From: JAGWBF01 sp963663025
GTDB lineage: Bacteria > Chloroflexota > Dehalococcoidia > Lucifugimonadales > JAGWBF01
NCBI GenBank assembly: GCA_963663025.1
Contig: OY760073.1
Span: 1,178,001 to 1,242,000, forward strand
Length of the DNA: 64,000 bases
Reading direction: 5' to 3'
This document shows positions 26,572-35,885 of the stretch, one piece after another. Numbering within the stretch: the first letter of the stretch is position 1; each line of letters opens with the position of its first letter. The translations under genes were made by a program, and so were the position numbers. A model generated the notes under the pieces. That model was not told the origin of the DNA. It ran no database searches and worked only from the letters and a program-made list of their open reading frames with translations.

Positions 26572-27609
26572 CTAAAGCGGTTTGCGAACCAGGAAACAGT
26601 ACAGCGGCGTGAATATCCCGGCCCGGCCTCCCTCAACATAGGCCTTGGCAGTTCGATCCAGCAACTTGATTACGTCTGCGGATCCCTTCGGGAACACCCC
26701 CAACGCCTCAGCCAGCTTTGATGCCCCGATGAATACCCTCCGGCCCAGTGGAATCCTGCGCAGGGCGTTGCCCAGCGTTCCGCTCCGGTGTTCCATAGGC
26801 TTATACCACGGTGTGACCGAGCCGTTGCCGTCCAAGGCTCGATCCTTTGCCTCGACGACCTGGAACCCCACAGCTTCGAGGGAGTGTTTCACCTCGTCCA
26901 TAGGCGCGATATCCTTGAGCGCAATGCCTTGCATAAGGTTACGCTTGATGGTTCGATGTCCGGCGTTGTCGGGGTCGAACTTATCCGTCATGCACATCTC
27001 CTGACCCCAGAAGAGGGCTCCGGGTTTCAGCACCCGATAGATCTCGGCGAAGGCGCCCTCTTTATCCGGCGCATGGCACGTCGATTCGATGGCGTACCCT
27101 CGATCAAAGGTACCGTCCGCTATTGCAGCCATATCCATGAAGCTGCAAGCCAGATAGTCAACCATATGGTCGATTCCTGCTTCGGCGTTCAACGATTTTG
27201 CCTTATCCAACTGAACATTGCTGTAATTGACCCCGACTACTCTGACGCCAGCCTCCCTGACGACGCGGCGCATCGGGCCTCCGACCCCGCAACCAACATC
27301 GATCACCGTCATGTCCTCGCTTAACTCCAGCTTGGATATCATCAGTCGCTGGTGCCGGATCTGAGACTCCTCCAGGCTCTCCAGGGGCGATAGGGGGGCG
27401 AAGTGAAGGGATTCGCTCCAACCGAACGCCATGAACTCGCTGCAAAGATCGTAATATTCCTTGACGGTTTGGGCGTGGTCGTAGCTCGTCGCGTCGGCCT
27501 TCTCTTCTTCCGCTCTATCCATCCACCCGTCAAGGCATTCAACACGACGCTGGACGTCCGACCCGCTATAAGCGGCCTTGAGCCCTTTGGATAATCTACG
27601 GAGTTGCAT
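26572..27609 (-). CDS. Sterol C-24 methyltransferase-like (ERG6/SMT family)
   Basis: 345-residue SAM methyltransferase. It carries features specific to sterol methyltransferases and not just class I enzymes: FMAFGWSESLHFAP at 59-72 aligns with ERG6 region I (YEYGWGxSFHF), IDVGCGVGGPM at 103-113 is the SAM site, and YAIESTCHAPDK at 172-183 matches the ERG6 YAIEATCHAP. MTDKFDPDN and EIPWYxPL-like TPWYKPM follow in the expected order. ERG6 methylates the C-24 side-chain double bond of sterols. A bacterial homologue acting on another isoprenoid is possible. It is convergent with the P450 gene and starts a minus-strand group whose upstream neighbour is the RND transporter (25 bases apart). Confidence 0.85.
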   Translation of the reverse strand: MQLRRLSKGLKAAYSGSDVQRRVECLDGWMDRAEEEKADATSYDHAQTVKEYYDLCSEFMAFGWSESLHFAPLSPLESLEESQIRHQRLMISKLELSEDMTVIDVGCGVGGPMRRVVREAGVRVVGVNYSNVQLDKAKSLNAEAGIDHMVDYLACSFMDMAAIADGTFDRGYAIESTCHAPDKEGAFAEIYRVLKPGALFWGQEMCMTDKFDPDNAGHRTIKRNLMQGIALKDIAPMDEVKHSLEAVGFQVVEAKDRALDGNGSVTPWYKPMEHRSGTLGNALRRIPLGRRVFIGASKLAEALGVFPKGSADVIKLLDRTAKAYVEGGRAGIFTPLYCFLVRKPL

Positions 27610-27634
27610 ACGCCTCTTTCTTACTTATGATCCC

Positions 27635-30115
27635 TTATGTTCCTTGATCCCTTTGGTGACGGCTGTGTACATCCTCGATGGCCACGTCAAGGTCGGTCCA
27701 GATCCGCTCTACCATGGAGCGCAGCTTCATATTCTGGTAGGCGCCCCACACCACCATAGCGGGCAGCACCAGCAGAATGGCGACTATGAGCGAGTAAACG
27801 ATGGTGATGGTCGCCGTAATGCCGAACTGCTGAGACGCCAGCAAGGGCGAAGCTATCAACACACCGAAGCCGAAGGCTGTCGTTAGCGCCGAGCCCAGCA
27901 ACGCCGAGCCGGTGGTAGCAAGGGTCTGGATGGCCGCCCTTTCCGGGTTGCGTATCCTGGCAAACTCCTCCCGGTAGCGATGGATGATGTGGATAGTGTA
28001 GTCCACCCCGATACCTATGGACAGGGCCGTGATGATGGAGGTTATCAGGGTGTAGGGGATGCCCAGCAGGGCCATCGTACCCAGTACACTTATGAGGACG
28101 AGCACGATCGGGCCGACAGCAACGAAGCCCAGTGCAGGCTGACGCAGCGTCACCCAGAAAAAGACCGCCAAGACGACGAAGGCCACCGCTATGGTCGTCC
28201 CGATGGCCTCGGTCTGCCCGCTCTTAATTTGGTCTGTTACGGTAACCGCAACGACGGTCTCCGAGGTCACGGTGACGGCGCTGTCGTCCCCTTGCCAAAG
28301 GGCCTCTATGTCCGCCTGGAGCATTCTCGCTTCCGCTGGGTCGTCCTGGAACGTCGGAAACTGGAGCAGCATCGTATCGATGCCTTCGGGGTTGTTGACC
28401 AAGGCGTGCGCCAGGGTGGGTTCTCGTACGATGAGCTTATCCACAAACTCCTGCATCAGCTCCGGATGGAGCTGCAAATCTGAGGAGGCTTCACCGAATA
28501 GGGCAGCCAGCTCCGGGTCGTAGTTGTCCCCCGGCTCCCCGCTGTCGTTAATCCAGTCCCGTGCGGAAAGCTCGAAGGACCCCTGGATAGGACCAGCCGC
28601 CGCTGCCGGACGCGTAGCTTTATTTTCGAATGCATTCGTTAGATCCCGAAGATTTAGAAGCGTCCGGCTCTCCGTGACTTCAGCCTTAATCAACAGGCTG
28701 GCAAGCTCCGTGGAGCCGCCGACCGATGCTTCCAGCGTGTTCATGTCCTCTAAGACGCTCCCGCCCCGAGGCAGGATGTCCTGAATACTGAACTCCGATT
28801 CCAACCCGGTCGCGGCGTACCCAAGGGCAACAGTCACCGCCAAAACCGCGACGAGGCTGGGCACCGGCCTGCGGGTGATCCATCTCCCCAGCAGCTGGGC
28901 TGCCTGGGGGATGCCCGGGAAGGCATTGGAGATCGGCCGAGCGGGAGACAGGGCGCCTCGGGACTCCCGTCTCCGGTCGATGATCATCCGGGCTGCCGGC
29001 AGAAGGGTCAGCATGACGATCAGGCTCATACCTACCCCCAGACCCGCAACGATGCCGAAGTCCCCCACCACCCCGATGGGCGAGAACAGGGTGGCCAAGA
29101 GGCTGACTATAGTGGTGACGGCAGCCAAAGTGAGGGGAACCGTGACGGTCCGCATGCCGTTCCGGACCGCTCCTAGCACCGGCTGACCCTCAACCCGCTG
29201 CTCCCGGTAGTGGGAGACCGTCTGTATCGCATAGTCAACCGTGAGGCTAATGAGAATGACGGGCACCATGGCGGTGAGGGAGCTGGGAGGGCCTATCAGT
29301 CCCAGCGCATTTGGTCCGAGCCAGCCTTCCGCCCCGATGATCCAGACCAGGGCGATGATAAGTCCACCTAGAGTGAGCAGCATATCAGACAGGGTGCGGG
29401 TGAAAAGCAGAAGGAGCGCCGCAATCAAGAGCAGGGCCAAGCCAATGAGCGGCGCCATTCCGCTTTCAGTTGCTTCCTTGTACTCATCTTCAATGACCAC
29501 CGGGGACAAGCTGCTTACGTCCAGCGAACCTTCATGTTCAGCTGTAAGCTCGTTGATGCTCCGTTCAGCGTCCTCGATTCGCTCGTCGCCGGTATCCCGC
29601 AGCCGTATGTTGGCTATGGCGACCATGGTGCCGTCCGTGTCGGCACCGGTCATCGCGGCCAGAGCGACCTGAATCTCCGGGACGTTGCGAACGGAATCGA
29701 TTTGCGCTTGGGTAACCGACCCAAGGTCGTCCCGCTGGAGCGCAGCGCTGATAATGGAGGAGGGCGCGACGACCGCATTGGAAGGCGCCAATAGCTCGCT
29801 CACACCCGGATCGCTGACGGCATCATTGATCAGGATGGCCATCCGGGAGAGACCCTCAGGTGTAAGGGAATCCCCACGGAACAGGAGAGTTACGACCCTG
29901 ATGTCGCCCGAGTCACTGAAGGACTCTTCGATTTCATTGGCTGCCTCGGCGATTGCATGTCCGGGTGGAAGGAAGGCGATGTCGGCCCCCTCGGTTGGCG
30001 GGGCGCGCCTGGTGGCGCCTGCGGCCAGCAGGACGGTTACCAGGAGGAGCACCAGGATTGTGACATAAGGGCGGGCTGTGACCAGCCAGCTCAACCGATC
30101 AAGTAGGTTGTTCAT
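27635..30115 (-). CDS. RND/MMPL-superfamily lipid transporter
   Basis: 826 residues with two repeats of one helix, a large periplasmic loop and five helices, the RND layout. VDYAIQTVSHYREQRVEGQ and VDYTIHIIHRYREEFARIRNPE are the conserved TM4-type segments with acidic residues. It is of the MMPL/HpnN kind without partner MFP or OMP genes. HpnN moves hopanoids and MmpL proteins move lipids; together with SMT and Rieske genes in the same run, a sterol or polycyclic lipid is the likely cargo by inference. It lies 25 bases upstream of the SMT gene. Confidence 0.88.
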   Translation of the reverse strand: MNNLLDRLSWLVTARPYVTILVLLLVTVLLAAGATRRAPPTEGADIAFLPPGHAIAEAANEIEESFSDSGDIRVVTLLFRGDSLTPEGLSRMAILINDAVSDPGVSELLAPSNAVVAPSSIISAALQRDDLGSVTQAQIDSVRNVPEIQVALAAMTGADTDGTMVAIANIRLRDTGDERIEDAERSINELTAEHEGSLDVSSLSPVVIEDEYKEATESGMAPLIGLALLLIAALLLLFTRTLSDMLLTLGGLIIALVWIIGAEGWLGPNALGLIGPPSSLTAMVPVILISLTVDYAIQTVSHYREQRVEGQPVLGAVRNGMRTVTVPLTLAAVTTIVSLLATLFSPIGVVGDFGIVAGLGVGMSLIVMLTLLPAARMIIDRRRESRGALSPARPISNAFPGIPQAAQLLGRWITRRPVPSLVAVLAVTVALGYAATGLESEFSIQDILPRGGSVLEDMNTLEASVGGSTELASLLIKAEVTESRTLLNLRDLTNAFENKATRPAAAAGPIQGSFELSARDWINDSGEPGDNYDPELAALFGEASSDLQLHPELMQEFVDKLIVREPTLAHALVNNPEGIDTMLLQFPTFQDDPAEARMLQADIEALWQGDDSAVTVTSETVVAVTVTDQIKSGQTEAIGTTIAVAFVVLAVFFWVTLRQPALGFVAVGPIVLVLISVLGTMALLGIPYTLITSIITALSIGIGVDYTIHIIHRYREEFARIRNPERAAIQTLATTGSALLGSALTTAFGFGVLIASPLLASQQFGITATITIVYSLIVAILLVLPAMVVWGAYQNMKLRSMVERIWTDLDVAIEDVHSRHQRDQGT

Positions 30116-30246
30116 GCCTTATCCTTCCATCTTAGGCGGGCCCAGGAAGCTGGAACCGCAGCCTCCCGTCCCCCATGACGTGAACTGCCCTCGCCGCTCG
30201 CAGACTCGCTCTTAGGGGACCCTTGCTATACAGCTCTGGCGAGTTT

Positions 30247-31323
30247 TCATGGCACTGCTACACCAGCGGCGTCGCGCGCTGGGTTTTCTGCCTCCTCTTC
30301 TGACGCGTAGAACTGGGCGCAATATGCCCGGAAGGGCATGATCTCCCCGTCGGATCGGCACAGGCGCGGGCGGGACCGGTATCTCTTGAGGCTCCAGATG
30401 GCCATGTCCTGCCGAACGTCGTTGTCCTGCTGGGCTGCCACGAACCGGTTCATGAGAGGAGCACGGAACCTGGTCGGGAGAAACCCCATGCCCACGAACC
30501 ACCGCTTGGGGTTGCGTATCTCCTTCACCTGGGAGGCCAGAGATAGGTCGATGTGCGCGCCGTCGACGGGGGTAGCAAGCACCCAGAGACGAATATCCAT
30601 CCCGATGGAGTGCTCGTGTATATCGACGAAAGAATATCCCAGGCCAAATATGTGTGTCCTGGCGGAGACGTCCATGGTGAATGTTGCAATCTTGGCAATT
30701 TTCCGGATGCTCCTAAAGTCGAAGTCGCTCTCCAGGTATGGTCCATCCACAAATATCTGTCCGACGCGGTTTACGTTGCCGTAGCCGTGGACGTAGCGCA
30801 GGTGGGCCAGATCCACCGAGTTCTCCGTGGTGTCCTGGGGATGACCGGGAAATCGCATTGTCCTGACGCGGATGCTACTCCAGCCAGACTGTTCAACGTG
30901 TCCCGCAGGGAGAGTCCATTGGGGTGAGCGTCCCCCGATACCCCACCAGGCAAAGACCAGGCCGGCGATCTCCTGGGTCTCGAAAGTTCCCAGCCTGGCA
31001 GTCTTGGGCGGGTCAGCATAGGGAGTAGCTACGCACTGCCCGGTGGCATCGTACTCAAAACCATGGAAGGGGCACACAAGACGTCCGCCCTGTACGGCCC
31101 CCCCAGCTTCGGGGCCCAAATAGGATCCCAAGTGAGGGCAGTAGGCCTCGGCGACGCAAACGCTGCCGTTTTCGTCGCACCAAGCCACGATATTCTCCCC
31201 CATCCAGGTCTTTGCAAAAATACCAGCCTTCAGTATCTCCTGACGGCTGGCGACGAAGTACCACCCTTCGGGAAATGGGGACGGCAGTTGTGCTTTTCCA
31301 GACTCCCGCCGCTGGGTTGACAT
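30247..31323 (-). CDS. Rieske non-haem iron oxygenase resembling sterol 7-desaturases
   Basis: 358 residues. The Rieske cluster ligands are Cys62, His64 (YCPHLGSYLG), Cys84 and His87 (CPFHGFEYD). The mononuclear iron site is NSVDLAHLRYVHG with His174 and His179, and the third ligand is probably in QQDNDVRQDMAIW (300-310). The last 50 residues (IWSLKRYRSRPRL, then YCAQFY) follow the pattern of DAF-36/Neverland cholesterol 7-desaturases, which also have D-x-AH-x4-VH; 3-ketosteroid 9-hydroxylase KshA and the bacterial sterol C-4 demethylase SdmA are related. No reductase gene is adjacent. Confidence 0.85.
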   Translation of the reverse strand: MSTQRRESGKAQLPSPFPEGWYFVASRQEILKAGIFAKTWMGENIVAWCDENGSVCVAEAYCPHLGSYLGPEAGGAVQGGRLVCPFHGFEYDATGQCVATPYADPPKTARLGTFETQEIAGLVFAWWGIGGRSPQWTLPAGHVEQSGWSSIRVRTMRFPGHPQDTTENSVDLAHLRYVHGYGNVNRVGQIFVDGPYLESDFDFRSIRKIAKIATFTMDVSARTHIFGLGYSFVDIHEHSIGMDIRLWVLATPVDGAHIDLSLASQVKEIRNPKRWFVGMGFLPTRFRAPLMNRFVAAQQDNDVRQDMAIWSLKRYRSRPRLCRSDGEIMPFRAYCAQFYASEEEAENPARDAAGVAVP

Positions 31324-31472
31324 TGCTAGAGACTCCTCGCCCGGATATTGGGTTGGCCGCTCATCGACGGATCCAGCGCCCGCTTAGGTTTCCAAAGCCT
31401 CCTGCCCATCCCTCCCAATCTCCCGCACTCTAGCACGCCCCATTCCAACGAGGCAATGCAGTAGTTGCGCAC

Positions 31473-32942
31473 TTAGTCGAACCTTTCCCCTTCCTCAGTT
31501 TCTTCTATTCTCATCAGGAGGGCCGGCACTATGGCGAACAACGACAGGAATCCTGCGATCATGAACAGGTTCTGAAAGACGGTCACCCCCGCCTCTATCA
31601 GCGGGGCCTGGGTCTCCTCGAATGTGGCCCCGATGGTAACGTGTGCGGTCAAACTGTAGAAACGCTCGATGCCCCATGCAGACAAGGCAGCCAACCCCAG
31701 GGCCATCCCCACCATTCGAGACGCGGTGACCAGCGAGGCCGCAGTGCCCCAGTAGTGGCTGGGGGCTGCGCTCAAGGCACTGACGCTTATGGGCGGGATG
31801 ACCAGTCCAAACCCCAGGCCGGCAGCTACCAGCGGCACGGTGAGCCTGACCTCTTCCACTTCCGTTTCCCAGCCGCTCATAAACAGCAGACCGGTGCCCA
31901 TGAAAGCCAGGCCGGTTATGCAAGCCGCCCTCACCCCAGACCAGCGCAGGATGTACCCCCCAACCACAGCACCCACCGGAATGGCAGCCGTGAGCCGGAC
32001 CAGGTGCAGGGCGCTTTCCAAGGCGCTTTTCTCCATCACAGTGGCAGCCATGACTGGCACAGCTACCAGGGCGATTATCAGGGCGACCCCCACCAGGAAC
32101 TGGGCGATGTTGGACGACACGAAGGCCTTTGACTGGTACAAGAAGGCCGCCAGCAGGGGTTGTGGTGATCGCTTCTCCACAACGACCAGCAGCAGAACCA
32201 GGAATCCGCCAAGGGCCGCCATCAGGTACGGGAGTACAGCCTCACCCGAGAAGATGCTTCTTTGAGACAGGGCAATGGTCAGAACGGTTAGAGCGCCAGC
32301 CAGCACCAGTGCTCCCGGGTAGTCCATCCTGGCCGCAGGGTTAGCGCGGTTCGGCAGGATGGCCAGGAGGGCAATCAAGATAAAGCTCTGGGGTATGTCC
32401 AGCCAGAATATCCAACGCCAGCCGACCCACTCGATGATGCCCCCTCCGTAGAGTGGACCCAGAACGGACCCAGCCTCCGCCGAGGCAGCCACCAAGCCCA
32501 GGGCGACTCCCCTTCTTTGGGGAGCAACGGCCGCCACCGCCAGGGCCAGGGCTATGGGCACAGTGGCTCCACCGCCCGCAGCTTGTATCACCCGGGCAGA
32601 GACTATCCAGGAGAAGTCCGGCGCAACAGCCACCAGCGCGGAACCGATGGAGAACACCACGAGGGCCGCCTGGAACATCCGGACCCGGCCATAGACGTCG
32701 GATAGGCGACCCGCCAGAGGCATGGCCACGGTGTAGCTTACCAAGTATCCCACCACGATCCACGACGCCCTGTCCAGGTCGGTGAGGGGAATTTCCAGGT
32801 CCACCATCACGCTGGGCAGCGCAGCTACGACCACAGTCTGGTCCAAGGCAGTGGAGAAGACCCCAAGGCAGAGAATGGCCAGGACGGCGGATTCCGAGGA
32901 GCGCAGGGAATTTAGAGCAGACCTGCCGGTATTCACGGTCAA
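31473..32942 (-). CDS. DHA2-type MFS transporter (P55/Rv1410-like)
   Basis: 489 residues, about 14 helices. ALDQTVVVAALPSVMVDL and AGRLSDVYGRVRMF are the DHA2 motifs. It begins 35 bases after an LppX/LprG-like lipoprotein gene, the same order as the mycobacterial lprG-Rv1410c operon, whose two products export triacylglycerides and related lipids. Drug efflux alone is the alternative. Confidence 0.85.
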   Translation of the reverse strand: MTVNTGRSALNSLRSSESAVLAILCLGVFSTALDQTVVVAALPSVMVDLEIPLTDLDRASWIVVGYLVSYTVAMPLAGRLSDVYGRVRMFQAALVVFSIGSALVAVAPDFSWIVSARVIQAAGGGATVPIALALAVAAVAPQRRGVALGLVAASAEAGSVLGPLYGGGIIEWVGWRWIFWLDIPQSFILIALLAILPNRANPAARMDYPGALVLAGALTVLTIALSQRSIFSGEAVLPYLMAALGGFLVLLLVVVEKRSPQPLLAAFLYQSKAFVSSNIAQFLVGVALIIALVAVPVMAATVMEKSALESALHLVRLTAAIPVGAVVGGYILRWSGVRAACITGLAFMGTGLLFMSGWETEVEEVRLTVPLVAAGLGFGLVIPPISVSALSAAPSHYWGTAASLVTASRMVGMALGLAALSAWGIERFYSLTAHVTIGATFEETQAPLIEAGVTVFQNLFMIAGFLSLFAIVPALLMRIEETEEGERFD

Positions 32943-32977
32943 AAGCTAAGGGGAGAGTAGATCTCCGGCACCTTATA

Positions 32978-33721
32978 CTACTGGGAAGCCGCTTCCGGAA
33001 GCTGGATATCGATGGGAATGTTGGTCTCGTCGATGACTATCAGACGCCTGGTTTCCGGGGCGTCATCATCGAAGACTTGGCCCGTAATTCTCAGTTGTTT
33101 CAAGCTGTGATCTACCTCGTCTATCCAAAAGGATAACATGACGGTGTGCCCGGCATTCGTCGATGTGATCAGGTTGGAGAGGTCCTCGGACTGCAGAGAA
33201 CCTTCCAGCAGGATAGTCTGGACACCACCCACTGACTCCTGTCGAACTTTCGTTGCATCTTTGAGAAGGGGCACCAGTTCGCTCAGAGTAAAGCCCATGC
33301 CCTTAAAGTTAAATGGGACTTCCTCGAGGGACAGGGGGAGCCACGGAGCATCCCTGGAAAACTTCATCAACGACTGGTCTCCGACGGCCACTATTTCGAT
33401 CTCTATGAACCCGAAAACCGGAGCCTCTACATCTACAGTCATCCTCATGCTGTCGGAGGCGCTGACTTCCCCTTCAACGCTCTTCAAGGTCGTGTTAAAG
33501 AATTTAGACCCCGTTTGAAGTTCGTCGGTCATAATGAATTTCACAGAAGATATGGCGGCCAGTTTTTCCCGCGCGCTGGCAAGAAGCTCGTCCACGGTCA
33601 ACTCAGGCTTCGGCGTGGAAGTGGGCTCGGCTCCACCCTGACACGCTACTAGAAGCGTAAGCAGGCCCATCGCCAGCATGATGTACAACAGCTTGCGGCC
33701 CGCTACGTTGAATACTCTCAT
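32978..33721 (-). CDS. LppX/LprAFG-family lipid-binding lipoprotein
   Basis: 247 residues. Lipoprotein signal with lipobox LVAC, a short Pro/Thr linker, then the LppX_LprAFG fold: ELTVDELLASAREKLAAISSVKFIMTDE, strands with VEGEVSASDSMRMTVD, the family's conserved KVRQESVGGVQTILLEGSL and a C-terminal FWIDEVDHSLKQLRITG. These proteins hold acyl chains in a hydrophobic cavity. Start at 33721 is chosen for GGAGAT upstream and a normal signal length. It is the first gene of a pair with the MFS transporter. Confidence 0.85.
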   Translation of the reverse strand: MRVFNVAGRKLLYIMLAMGLLTLLVACQGGAEPTSTPKPELTVDELLASAREKLAAISSVKFIMTDELQTGSKFFNTTLKSVEGEVSASDSMRMTVDVEAPVFGFIEIEIVAVGDQSLMKFSRDAPWLPLSLEEVPFNFKGMGFTLSELVPLLKDATKVRQESVGGVQTILLEGSLQSEDLSNLITSTNAGHTVMLSFWIDEVDHSLKQLRITGQVFDDDAPETRRLIVIDETNIPIDIQLPEAASQ

Positions 33722-34138
33722 CCGCTTATCTCCAAGTCTCGCATTTAGCGAGAAGGCAAGAATCCCAGGGAGTATTATACAACCCCCGAGCACCGGCGTA
33801 GCTCCCCTTGGAAACGCCCTCAGAAATATCTGGAACGACTACTCATGCAAGCTGACTCAGAGCTGCCAAGGTTTCGCGGCTTCCGCCGCAAAGGCGAGAC
33901 CACCCAGATGTTCCCTGACCGAAGATACCCTGGGACGCTCCCCAATAGAACTTTACTTGACGGGGTGAGACCGATTCCCGATAATCGCCCCTGCGTCACG
34001 TCCTTTGCCTTTTCGCTTTCGACCATGGCCCCATTTCATTGGCGCATGAAGAAATCGAGGAAGGTGGATCCCAAACTTTGCTTCATTCTCGTGTCAGCCT
34101 TGCCTAACGGCAGGGTCTGTTAGGAGGAACTCGGCGGA
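33722..34138. other. Intergenic region between divergent genes
   Basis: 417 bases with no recognisable gene or RNA. GGCTTCCGCCGCAAAGGCGAG near 33880 recalls the interspersed repeats only weakly. Confidence 0.4.
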
Positions 34139-35785
34139 TTGGAACTCCAAGAGGTACTTTTCTCCATTGGCATCCTTATAGTTGTCGCCAAGCTGATGGA
34201 AGGCGTTTTCAAGCGTTTCGGCCTCAATGCCATCATCGCCTATGCAACGGCCGGGGTCGTCCTTGGCCCCTTAACCGGACTGGTCAAGCCTGAAACCGAG
34301 GTCGAGGTCATCTTGGGCATCGGTATCTTCATCTTCTTTTTCCTCATCGGCCTGGAGGAGCTCGACATTAGGGGTTTCCTGGCGTCCATACGAGGGCGGC
34401 TCTTTCTGGCTTCCGCATTATCCGTGACTATCTCTATGCTGGTGTGCCTCGGCGTCACTACCAACATCCTCTTCGACCTGGGGTTGGGCCTCGACCTTAC
34501 CGAAGCCCTGGCGCTGGCCGGAATCCTGTCCTTATCCAGTCTGGGCTTGGTTGCCAAGGTGCTCGTGGATGAAGGGCGCCTCAAGGAGTCGATAGGCGTT
34601 CAGATTTTTACAGCGGCGGTTATCGCCGAGCTGATGGTCTTGTTCGTAGTGGGCTTTACCATAAGCGAGCACTTCTACGCCGAGGAACATCACCTTGGGC
34701 CGGACCTCCTCAGCGTATTGACCATAGTTGGGCAGATACTCGGATTTACCATCGTCACATGGTTCCTTTCCACCAAGGTTCTCCCAAAGGTAATCTTTGC
34801 GTTGCACCACTTTCTGCGGGTACCGCAGCTCTCTTTTGGACTCCTGCTGGGAGGACTCTTCCTTGTTGTAGTGGGGGCTGAATACGTTGGGCTTCACGGA
34901 ACATTGGGAGCGTTGCTCTTCGGCGCAGCCCTGTCCACCCTCCCCTACCAGGTGCGGCGGAACATCATGCCGGGCATGAGGGGGGCCGCTGAGGGGTTCT
35001 TTGTTCCCCTGTTCTTCTCCTCGGCGGGCCTGTATCTTAGCCTCGACTTCCTGGATCTGCCTCCGTGGACGATAGTCGCCCTGGTCTTGATTCCCCTGGC
35101 CGGCAAGTTCGCCGGGTCTTTCATAGGCGCCTACGTCACCAAGCTCGAGGCCCCCTTCGCAATAGCCTCGGGACTGATGGCCAAGGGAGTGGCGGAGATC
35201 GCACTCTTGCTCCTGCTGCTCCATACCGGGGCCATCGAAGAGGGGATCTTCTCTTTGCTGGTGCTCATCATGTTCGGCTACATCCTGCTGACACCCATGG
35301 GTATCAGTTTCGCCCTCAGGAGGCTCAAACGTTCCGAATCCGTTATCCCAGCGGGTCAGCTACCCCCGTCGCTGACAAAGTTCGTTCTGGAGAACGTCAG
35401 GGTAAAGGATATCCTGGACCGTTCCAGAAGACATCCCGACCCATCCCTGTCCGTCAAAGCCTTTGTAGAAACCTGGCTGCTGCCTGAGCAGCACGACTAC
35501 GTGGTCGTGAACAAGGGCAAGCTGGCCGGGATAGTGTCGCTGAGCATGTTGCGTTACCTACCCCGAAACGAGTGGGAGCAGACCACCCTCGGCAGGGTCC
35601 TTCGCCAAGAGACGCCTAATGCGTCTGGTGACGAAATGGTGGAGGATGCCCTACAGCGCATGATCGAGAACTCCCTTACCGTGCTTCCGGTGGCCGACGA
35701 GGAAACCGGAGATTTTCTTGGCTCCATAAGCAGTCATGAAGTGCTGGGGATGGTCACGCTGTCTGCCCAAGGCCACGAAATCTGA
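34139..35785 (+). CDS. CPA2 cation/H+ antiporter with C-terminal CBS domains
   Basis: 548 residues. Residues 1-390 are a Na+/H+ exchanger-type (KefB/CPA2) domain with about 12-13 helices (FFFLIGLEELDIRGF, GTLGALLFGAALSTLP, FFVPLFFSSAGLYLS). Residues about 410-540 contain a CBS-pair-like region (VVNKGKLAGIVSLSMLRYL; LTVLPVADEETGDFLGSISSHEVLG). TTG start with TAGGAGGA 11 bases upstream. The CBS part probably senses nucleotides. Confidence 0.9.
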   Translation: MELQEVLFSIGILIVVAKLMEGVFKRFGLNAIIAYATAGVVLGPLTGLVKPETEVEVILGIGIFIFFFLIGLEELDIRGFLASIRGRLFLASALSVTISMLVCLGVTTNILFDLGLGLDLTEALALAGILSLSSLGLVAKVLVDEGRLKESIGVQIFTAAVIAELMVLFVVGFTISEHFYAEEHHLGPDLLSVLTIVGQILGFTIVTWFLSTKVLPKVIFALHHFLRVPQLSFGLLLGGLFLVVVGAEYVGLHGTLGALLFGAALSTLPYQVRRNIMPGMRGAAEGFFVPLFFSSAGLYLSLDFLDLPPWTIVALVLIPLAGKFAGSFIGAYVTKLEAPFAIASGLMAKGVAEIALLLLLLHTGAIEEGIFSLLVLIMFGYILLTPMGISFALRRLKRSESVIPAGQLPPSLTKFVLENVRVKDILDRSRRHPDPSLSVKAFVETWLLPEQHDYVVVNKGKLAGIVSLSMLRYLPRNEWEQTTLGRVLRQETPNASGDEMVEDALQRMIENSLTVLPVADEETGDFLGSISSHEVLGMVTLSAQGHEI

Positions 35786-35885
35786 GGTGTGACAGAAACT
35801 TTTAGAGCACGGCCCAGCAGATCAGCTTCTCTCAAAGAAGTCCAGATCCACCGCAAAGACGGTCGCAAGGGCCAGGGATTGAAAG

